From: Brassica napus
Taxonomy: Eukaryota > Streptophyta > Magnoliopsida > Brassicales > Brassicaceae
Assembly (NCBI RefSeq): GCF_020379485.1
Contig: NC_063437.1
Span: 806,001 to 870,000 of the forward strand
Reading direction: 5' to 3'
Length of the DNA stretch: 64,000 nucleotides
The notes under the pieces are model-generated. The model ran no database searches. It saw only the letters and a list, made by a program, of their open reading frames with translations, and had not been told where the DNA came from. The translations under genes and the position numbers were made by a program. Position 1 is the stretch's first letter. Each line of letters begins with the position of its first letter. Shown here piece after piece: positions 56,603-64,000 of the stretch.

Positions 56603-56627
56603 GGCCCATTTGACACATTACAGCCCA
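56603..56627 (+). promoter_or_regulatory. Site II pair in PBF1 promoter
   Basis: GGCCCA (56603-56608) and AGCCCA (56622-56627) are the complements of TGGGCC and TGGGCT. They sit about 115-140 bases before the PBF1 ATG, a usual place for site II elements in housekeeping plant promoters. Confidence 0.45.
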
Positions 56628-56741
56628 TCTTCAGTCTACGTCTGCTTTCGTGTTCACAAAGCCAATCTCTTCTCTTGTCTCATTTGCAAATTCCCCAGTC
56701 TCTATTCATCTTTATTAACAAAAGACAGACAGAGAAGCTCC

Positions 56742-57930
56742 ATGACGAAGCAGCACGCGAACTGGTCTCCTTACGATAACAATGGAGGGTAACGCATCGT
56801 GTCACCCTTTAAATCGATACGCTGAGTTTCTTCATCTAATTGAGCGTTTGCCATCGCGATTGACTCCTCTTGTCTTGATCGCTGTGTGTGTGTGTGTTTT
56901 TGATCAGAACATGTGTGGCCATCGCTGGATCGGATTACTGCGTTATCGCCGCCGATACTCGGATGTCTACCGGCTACAGCATTCTCACTCGCGATTACTC
57001 CAAAATCCATAAACTGTAAGTACCCTTCTTTGATTTGGGGATTTAGGGTTTCTGTAGACACAGTTGCAATCGACGATTCGTAGATCTGGATTTTGAGGGT
57101 TTTGTCATGTAATTGTTTATGGGTTTCTTGCAAAATAACATCTTTTGTTCATTTGAGTAATCAAAGTTGCTCTCTTTCCAGAGCAGACAAAGCTGTGCTC
57201 TCTTCCTCTGGCTTTCAAGCTGATGTGAAGGCACTTCAGAAAGTACTCACATCAAGGCACTTGGTGAGTGACTTTTGTTTTCAAAAGTTTCTCCCTTGCA
57301 TATTATTAAAGTCTTCTCTTTTTTTTTGTCTCTGCAATAGGTTTATCAGCATCAGCATAACAAGCAGATGAGCTGTCCCGCTATGGCTCAGCTTCTCTCC
57401 AACACGCTCTACTTCAAGCGGTTTTTCCCTTACTATGCGTTTAATGTTCTCGGAGGGCTTGACGAGAATGGTAAAGGGTGTGTCTTCACGTATGACGCTG
57501 TTGGTTCGTATGAGAAGGTTGGATACAGTGCTCAAGGTTCTGGATCGACTCTGATTATGCCGTTTCTTGATAATCAGCTCAAGAGTCCGAGTCCTCTGCT
57601 GCTTCCTGCCCAGGTTTGTTTGTTGCGCTTGGCCTTTAAGCAATCATTTCGTTTCAGTTGCTTAATATTTTGTGTTGTGTCTTTGTAGGATGCTATCACT
57701 CCCCTTTCTGAACCGGAAGCAGTTGACTTGGTGAAGACTGTTTTCGCTTCTGCCACTGAGAGAGATATCTACACTGTAAGTTTCCTTCGCTAGTTGTGTT
57801 TTCTTGTGATGAATGACTCTCACCTATGGCTGACTTGTGCTTTGCTTTTTAATAGGGGGACAAGCTTGAGATCATGATTCTCAAGGCCGATGGCATCAAG
57901 ACCGAAGTCATGGACTTAAGGAAAGACTAA
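56742..57930 (+). CDS. PBF1: 20S proteasome beta subunit F1 (beta-6)
   Basis: Six exons (56742-56788, 56908-57015, 57182-57263, 57341-57613, 57689-57775, 57856-57930) give 223 residues, the normal length. The start [16 protein letters not shown] and the core [19 protein letters not shown] match the plant beta-6 subunit. This subunit sits in the beta rings of the 20S proteasome. It lacks the processed N-terminal Thr of the active subunits and is therefore structural rather than proteolytic. Exons join in phase with no damage. The promoter shows a site II pair (56603-56627). Confidence 0.95.
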
Positions 57931-58262
57931 GTGAGACTTTGCGCATATGAGTGTTGGGAACAGAGCTGCACCCGTTAAAAGAAGGATCTTAACAACTTTG
58001 TCGTTTTTCGTAAACATTAGGCTCCCTCGGTTACCTTGAACTGTGTTTGAAGTTTAAAAACTGTTTCCTTATGTTGTTAACATATCCTCGTTCTCTCATT
58101 TATGAACACATGGTAGAGCATAGTTTGTTTGTCGCAGGACATGGAGCCAATCTACAGAAGCTCTCGAGTCCTCTCTTCTTGACTTTTGGGAATGGGAAAA
58201 AAAAAGTAAAAAGGATGGGGCCGAATGATCCGAATATTACTAACTGTTTAAACCAACAACAA
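57931..58262 (+). other. PBF1 3' untranslated region and spacer
   Basis: This stretch lies between the proteasome gene and the tRNA gene. It holds a likely polyadenylation region and no other gene. CAACAACAA just before the tRNA (58254-58262) fits the CAA motif often found at plant tRNA transcription starts. Confidence 0.5.
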
Positions 58263-58335
58263 GCCCGTCTAGCTCAGTTGGTAGAGCGCAAGGCTCTTAA
58301 CCTTGTGGTCGTGGGTTCGAGCCCCACGGTGGGCG
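58263..58335 (+). tRNA. tRNA-Lys (anticodon CTT)
   Basis: The 73-nt sequence folds as a full cloverleaf. The acceptor stem GCCCGTC pairs with GGTGGGC (two G-U pairs), the D-arm is GCTCAGTTGGTAGAGC, the anticodon stem is CAAGG/CCTTG with loop CTCTTAA (anticodon CTT), and the T-arm is GTGGGTTCGAGCCCCAC. A-box and B-box promoters are intact, there is no intron, CCA is not encoded, and a T-run follows downstream as a Pol III stop. It reads AAG codons. Confidence 0.97.
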
Positions 58336-58650
58336 ATTTCATTTTCCCTTTTTATATTTTCCAATTTATAATTTTCTTTTGGATCCTGATTGACTCCAAG
58401 TCATTTAATTACGACTAATCTAGTTAAACTCCAAAAACAAAAGAAGAAAAAGTCTCAATCTTCAGGCTCCATCTTCTTCCTTCATGGAGTCTGCATCTTT
58501 GAATCATCACTTTCATCCTATTCCTTAAAGAAAGTATAAACCTTCAAGACTCTGAACGAAACAGAGACTCCTTATTAATATCTTAAAAAAAAAGGTTTTA
58601 TTTTTTTATCTCTGAGATTCTGTAATAGATCATTTGTGGTTAGTTAGATT
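58336..58650 (+). other. tRNA terminator and PAT14 5' region
   Basis: A T-rich stretch (58340-58375) can end Pol III transcription of the tRNA. The remaining sequence is the likely promoter and leader of the palmitoyltransferase gene. Confidence 0.45.
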
Positions 58651-60132
58651 ATGCATAGATCTGGCACTGCAATGGCGTGGAACGTGTTCAAGTTCTGTAC
58701 AGCCTTACGTGGTGTCGGATCAATCATGATCCTCTTAGTTCTCGGCGTTGTCGGTGTCACCTACTACGCCGTCGTTTTGACTAACTACGGACCAGCTCTG
58801 TCTCAAGGAGGGTTTGATTCCTTTACTGCTCTCACCATCCTTCTCCTCTTCCACTTCCTCGTAAGTCAAGATTGGTAAAGATTCGTACTTTAAGTCAATT
58901 CGGACAACAAAGCTTGGTTCTTTAAGATGTGAACTAGTCTTTGTTGTTCTGTCTTTTTAGCTAAAGAATGTGTTTTTTGTTTAATTTGATGCAGCTGGCG
59001 ATGCTTCTTTGGAGCTACTTCTCAGTTGTGTTTACTGATCCTGGTTCTGTCCCTCCTAATTGGAGACCAAGTACTGACGAAGAGAGAGGCGAATCTGATC
59101 CGTTGAACAGTCTAGAGTTTGATAACTCAAACCCAAGAGTTAGGTTCTGTAGAAAGTGCAACCAACCTAAACCTCCACGTTGCCATCACTGTTCTGTTTG
59201 TAAGCTCTCTCTCTCTCTCTTCTTTACCATAATATAGAGAGAGAGTCTTGATTGTGTTTAACATGGGGGGGGATGTATATAGGTGGTAGGTGTGTGTTGA
59301 AGATGGATCACCATTGTGTTTGGGTTGTTAACTGTGTAGGTGCATTGAATTATAAGTACTTCCTTCTTTTCTTGGTAAGTTTTTTTTTTGTTTCTGGACT
59401 TATAATACTATTTATAGTATCTTCATCTTGTCAAAACTTTTTTTTTTTGTTAAAAAATGCAGTTCTACACATTTTTAGAGACGACTCTTGTCACTTTGGT
59501 TCTTATGCCGCACTTCATAGCCTTCTTTAGTGATGAAGAGATACCTGGAACTCCGGGCACTCTTGCTACTACTTTTCTTGCATTTGGTATGTTGGGGACT
59601 TTCCTTATGCTTGCTTATTATAGTATTTACAATGTTTAATTATTAATCTCACCTTTGTTTGTTACGTTACCATCATGAGCCAACAGTTTTGAACTTGGCA
59701 TTTGCTTTGAGCGTGATGGGTTTCTTAATCATGCACATTTCTTTGGTAGCTGGCAATACCACTACTATAGAGGTAACATCCTTCTCTTTCTTCCCTAGAA
59801 ATGAATCAGTACATCTCTTGTCTTATCAAATTTTCTTGGTGTTGAGTTGTGAGCAGGCATATGAGAAGAAAACGAGTGGAAAATGGCGGTATGACCTTGG
59901 TAGAAAGAAAAACTTTGAACAGGTTAGTTAAGCTTAAAGACCTGAGTTGATATTCTTCTGAATATATATACCGGTTGCATGTTTCTAAGTTGTTGCCTTT
60001 TTCTCCCTTTAGGTATTTGGAATGGATAAGAGGTACTGGTTCATTCCAGGATACTCAGAAGAAGACCTGAGGAGAATGCCGGAGCTGCAGGGACTTGAAT
60101 ACCCTTCCAAGCCTGACTTTGATTCCCAGTAA
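58651..60132 (+). CDS. PAT14: DHHC-type protein S-acyltransferase
   Basis: Seven exons (58651-58860, 58995-59199, 59283-59374, 59463-59586, 59687-59772, 59857-59922, 60013-60132) give 300 residues. The enzyme attaches palmitate to cysteines of target proteins at Golgi and related membranes. Four hydrophobic segments flank a Cys-rich domain ([19 protein letters not shown]) with the catalytic [12 protein letters not shown] near residue 149, then NYKYF; the TTxE-like element TTTIE follows the last membrane segment. All frames join. The Arabidopsis ortholog PAT14 has been linked to control of leaf senescence through salicylic acid. No damage is seen. Confidence 0.92.
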
Positions 60133-61025
60133 TGCTGATGAAGAAGATGACTTTGATCATCATCATGTAAAACAACAATACGTAGGATACAGTGAGACCC
60201 TTGGAGGAGCAATCTACTAGCTTGAAGGATGATGCTTTCACTTCTGGCAGTGTAGTATCTTCCCACGGATACCAGACGTCATTAGGTTTTGTAATGGAGG
60301 AGGATTACAGCTTAGCTTTGTTGTTTACATTTTTTTTTTAATCTTCCTAAATATATGATCACCTTCTTAAGTAGCTTTTGTTGTGAACAGTTGGTTAATT
60401 TTTATTAAAAACAAAAATCTATTTTTGTATTAGCAACAAAAAAAATCATCTTTAAGTTTATGTTTTATCAAAAACCAGCAAAGATGTCAGCCCCAGGTTT
60501 ATACTCTATATTACTTTTTCAGTATTCTTTTGTAATTTTTTTTTTTTGTCACAGTATTCTTTTGTAATTAAAACGGTAATTTTTTGCTTTTAAATTTGTG
60601 AAAAGATTTGAAGCCAAAAGCCTAAACTAAATCTCCAAGATTTATAGTCACAATTTAATTTCCATAAAGCTAAAATCTCTGTTTAACACAATTCGGTTTT
60701 GTTAAAACATAATCCTTTTTTTTTGTAAACTAACATAATCCTTTTTTTTTGTAAACTAACATAATCCTTTTTCTATCATAAATTTATAACATAATCCCTT
60801 TTGAGAAAGCATTAAGCCATACTAACCAGAAGAAAATCACAATAAAACAAATCATAGTAAGACAAAAGTAAATTTCAAACATCAAGATCCTTTGTCACAT
60901 AAATTATGAACACAATAATCCAAAATTCAAAACCATATAATCCTTACATTAACAAAGAAGAGATAGTATCATAGTTTATGCTTATACTAGCAATGGATTA
61001 TGGAAAGACTGGAACCAAACTTTCA
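60133..61025. other. Spacer between PAT14 and F-box gene
   Basis: PAT14 and the F-box gene converge here. AT-rich sequence follows the PAT14 3' end. A short tandem repeat of about 26 bases (ACATAATCC, T-run, GTAAACTA) occurs at 60706-60773. No gene is recognised. Confidence 0.5.
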
Positions 61026-63487
61026 TCAGAAGCACTCAATACTAAGATCTTCGTTACCTTTAGGAAGTTCCATTAGCTTTGCCACAGCTGCTTCTACCTC
61101 TAACTTCTTCATTGGTGGATACGATGAGGTCTCGATCATCATCTTCATCATCACAGTCTTTTGCATCACAATACGTGAGGCAAACGCAAACTCCTCCTTA
61201 CTCGAACCATCGAAGTTATACATCCACACTTTATAAACGCGAAATTCTGCGTTAGGGAACGGTGCTGCATCCTCCCACAACTTCCCATGTGCTATGCCGT
61301 CACTAAAACAGTCACCTTCTTCTTCTCTAGAAGCATTGTTGGTCTAAAATGAAATAATGATAAATGAGCTAGAGAAATGATAAAAATTAACATTATCCAA
61401 GAGAATGTAACCATGATATGAATGTATACCTTGAACAAAATCTCAAGCTCTATCATTTTGTAAGTAGTCCACATAAGCAAAAGTTCCTTCAATATCTTCA
61501 CTTCTTTAGGATTAGTTATGTCTATACTCACCGATAAAGTTCCATGCCTTGGCATACCATGAAAGTCACTCATCAGGAGCTCATACCAAGTGTGTTTTGT
61601 CTCCTATGATTCATATATACATCATACATGTCAAATTATATATATATTATATCCACACAAGTTTGTGATTTATTTTTTATTAGTTTTTTTCCCGGGTTTC
61701 CAAAACCAATTCAAATTTGAGTAATAAAATATCTTTTTAATGTAAAAAATATAAATGTGTACCTGAACAAGTTCTGATACATTATAGCTAATGTGAGGAC
61801 GATAAACACACCTAGAAACCCAATAGTTTCTGTCAAACTGGATGTTAGGAGCAGTGAGGATGAAGTTATTCTTGCTCTCACATTTGATATCCCTGATGTC
61901 TAGAACATCTAGACAGGGTGCATTCACTTCAATCCTCTCAACATAGTCAGGGAAAGTCACTTGCAAGAACTTCAAATTTTTGTTCCCAATCTTCAACACA
62001 CCAAGCCCGCTTACGAAAAAGATTTCCAACACAATCACCTCGAGGGAGGAGCAAGCTGCCAAAACGTGTCTAAGGGTACTAACCCGAAAGAGGAACATGT
62101 TCAAAAGCTTGAGGGTCTTAAGATTCCCACAGTTAATGAAGGCACGTCTTCTTTCTAGAGTGTATCCACTAAGTGACAGTGAAGTGAGGCTAGGATGCGA
62201 AAATATTTCTGGGAGAAAGTCGACCATATGTGTTCCTCTGTAACGTCTCTTATGACCATGTATATAGTTTAGCGTGAGATCTTTAGTGTGTTTCACACGA
62301 GTCGCACGTCGGATCCAGTTTTGAAGTGTAACATCATTACATCGGGATGTGATGGTGCAGCTCTCCAGGTCGCCGCGGTGTTGTCTGAAAGTCTTCAGAA
62401 ACCACAAAATTAAATGATAATAATTTTTTTTTAAATGGTACAGGAATAAATTTCATATGCTATATATGTACAAACATCTGCATGCATGCAATAGAACTTG
62501 TTTATCAAAACCTATTTATAAAATTTAAAGAATTGTCTAGTTTGTGCATAGATTTTGTTTAAGTGTATGTGTATTTATTCTGTGGGGATCGTAAATGTAA
62601 CACATCACTGTTTCTAGATTCTAACTCACTACACTTTACTCTCTTTCAAACCCATTGATCATATTTTCAGAAATTGTTGTTTTAAGATCCTTTTTGTCAG
62701 TTCAAAAAAAAAAGGATCCTTTTTGTCCTAAGAAATGTATAATTTTAATCAAATTTCATTTTTATCCATAGTTTTGATTTTAACTAAAAATATTTATCAT
62801 ACTAGTAAAATCATAATATAAATTTAGATTGTGAAAATTTATAGCAACAAAACAAAAATTTTTATGAAAATGAAAATTGATTTCTAAAAATTTTAATATC
62901 ATCCACACAAAATACCACTTTTATTTTATAATTTTCCGTGAAATTTACTACTATAATCTTACAAAATGCTGAATAATGTATTTAAAAGGTATAGTATTTT
63001 ATCGCATATAACTTCATAGATTTGATTCACTATAACATTTTTTACTACAAATCCGTAAGGTATTATCATCTATCCAAACATCAGTTTATTGGGCGACCTA
63101 TTTTGCGTATTATATTAAATACAATTCTGTACAAAATGATTGAAATGAAATCGAAAAGAAGAGAAGTGAATAGAAGAAAAATTGATGAACCTTGTCCATT
63201 GAACTAGCCAACTGATCGGAAACTTTGTACCAAAGTTTTGTGGGGGTTTTATCCAAGATCCTTTTCATATCCAAGACGAAATGAGGTCTCCATTTCCACA
63301 AATCCATCCATAGTGATGATAAAAGAATTGTCATCACAGCTTCTTCAGTGGGCAATTTTGAAAGGATCATTCGTAACAGATCGTCTGGGAGTTCGCTGAT
63401 ACAATCATCGTCAATGATAGGATGATGTAGCTTTCTGATTTTTGCATCAGGTGATGATGAGGACAATGATGATGAGTGTCTCTTCAT
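61026..63487 (-). CDS. F-box/FBD/LRR protein
   Basis: Predicted minus-strand exons are 63487-63191, 62392-61763, 61603-61430 and 61343-61026, in phase, giving about 472 residues. An N-terminal F-box (ISELPDDLLRMILSKLPTEE, about residues 29-70) would bind SKP1 in an SCF ubiquitin ligase. Leucine-rich segments follow (LTSLSLSGYTLERR, LKTLKLLNMFLF, LDVLDIRDIK), and the C-terminal FBD region ends in the last exon. Targets are unknown. The first intron is about 800 bases and its acceptor was chosen by phase, so residues near that joint are uncertain. This is a large, fast-changing family. Confidence 0.78.
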
Positions 63488-64000
63488 GGCTTTTGAATCA
63501 AAAAAGATGAGAGAAAAACTAAAGCGAAAGATGACAATGAGAGATATTAAAAATGAAAAATGGAGCTTATGAAAGACATGAAGGAATTAATGTTTAGTCA
63601 TATTAAGTAGTTTATTTTCTTGACTACTTGATTTTTATTTCCTTTTGACCTTAGAAATTTTGAATTACGTGTTGTGTTTCCTTTTTGGCATATGTGAATA
63701 CATAGAAATTAATTATTCTTTTGTAAAAGAATTGAATCTAAATTGTAAAGTACATTCTTCTAATATGCAAAGAAATATGAGGCTCTGATATTTTATTAGA
63801 CATACAGACCAGAAATTATTATTAGATTTCAAATGTAATATTTAATATTTAAAACTAATTAATTTTGATATTTACCCAAAAAAAAACATTGGAGTTTTTT
63901 TATCATCAAAACTAGTTTCAAATCATAAGAGCAACTCTAATGGAAATATCTAAGAGAATATTTCAATATTTAAGAAAACAAAAAATTAAAATAAATCATG
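63488..64000. other. F-box gene promoter region
   Basis: This is the upstream sequence of the minus-strand F-box gene. It is AT-rich and no other gene or repeat is recognised up to the window end. Confidence 0.45.

Noticed and set aside
61961..62243. Plus-strand ORFs inside the F-box gene
   Set aside because: They lie opposite the leucine-rich exon of the minus-strand F-box gene and show no features of their own.

Overview
The window is plant nuclear DNA from a Brassicaceae genome, most likely a Brassica species (A- or C-genome type). GT-AG introns interrupt most host genes, the intergenic DNA is AT-rich and full of plant transposons, and the host proteins read as close relatives of Arabidopsis proteins. 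From memory of locus numbering, the host gene order matches the end of Arabidopsis chromosome 3: a CYP76C P450, a BEACH/WD40 protein, ZPR2, DHDPS1, BIG2, MAP65-4, an ARP7 remnant, PBF1, PAT14 and an F-box/FBD gene. One 100-base N gap lies at 27706-27805.

Layout. 1-2533 is transposon debris with a Helitron 3' end at 1098. 2550-9076 is a nearly complete LINE with matching target-site duplications, inserted just upstream of the CYP76 gene (9390-11863). 11958-12265 holds a TRIM-like relic. 13261-25500 is a 30-exon BEACH gene whose introns carry MITEs and a duplicated exon fragment. Behind it (25600-27215) lie a broken copy of its last coding segments and a DC1-domain fragment. Then come ZPR2 (28026-28392, +), DHDPS1 (29125-30617, -) and BIG2 (31053-37519, -). 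37520-53000 is a transposon island. It holds a Helitron-like block with replication-protein-A relics and a 581-bp tandem duplication (39675-42644), a nest bounded by a G-run and a C-run (43013-52259), a LINE 3' fragment, and a young 6.7-kb Athila-like LTR element with gag and protease but no polymerase (45504-52241). After the island come MAP65-4 (53032-55885, frameshifted here), the last exon of ARP7 (56283-56405, -), PBF1, tRNA-Lys(CTT), PAT14 and an F-box/FBD gene on the minus strand.

The host genes are unrelated in pathway and are linked by ancestral synteny. They cover vesicle traffic (BEACH, BIG2), lysine synthesis (DHDPS1), HD-ZIP III microprotein control (ZPR2), mitotic microtubules (MAP65-4), the proteasome (PBF1), S-acylation (PAT14) and oxidative metabolism (P450). 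The most notable signals are gene decay within this syntenic block (ARP7 reduced to one exon, MAP65-4 frameshifted) and the structured transposon island, especially the polymerase-less but apparently recent LTR element. I found no clearly undescribed biological system. Exon borders were placed by eye from reading frame, GT-AG sites and family conservation, without transcripts.
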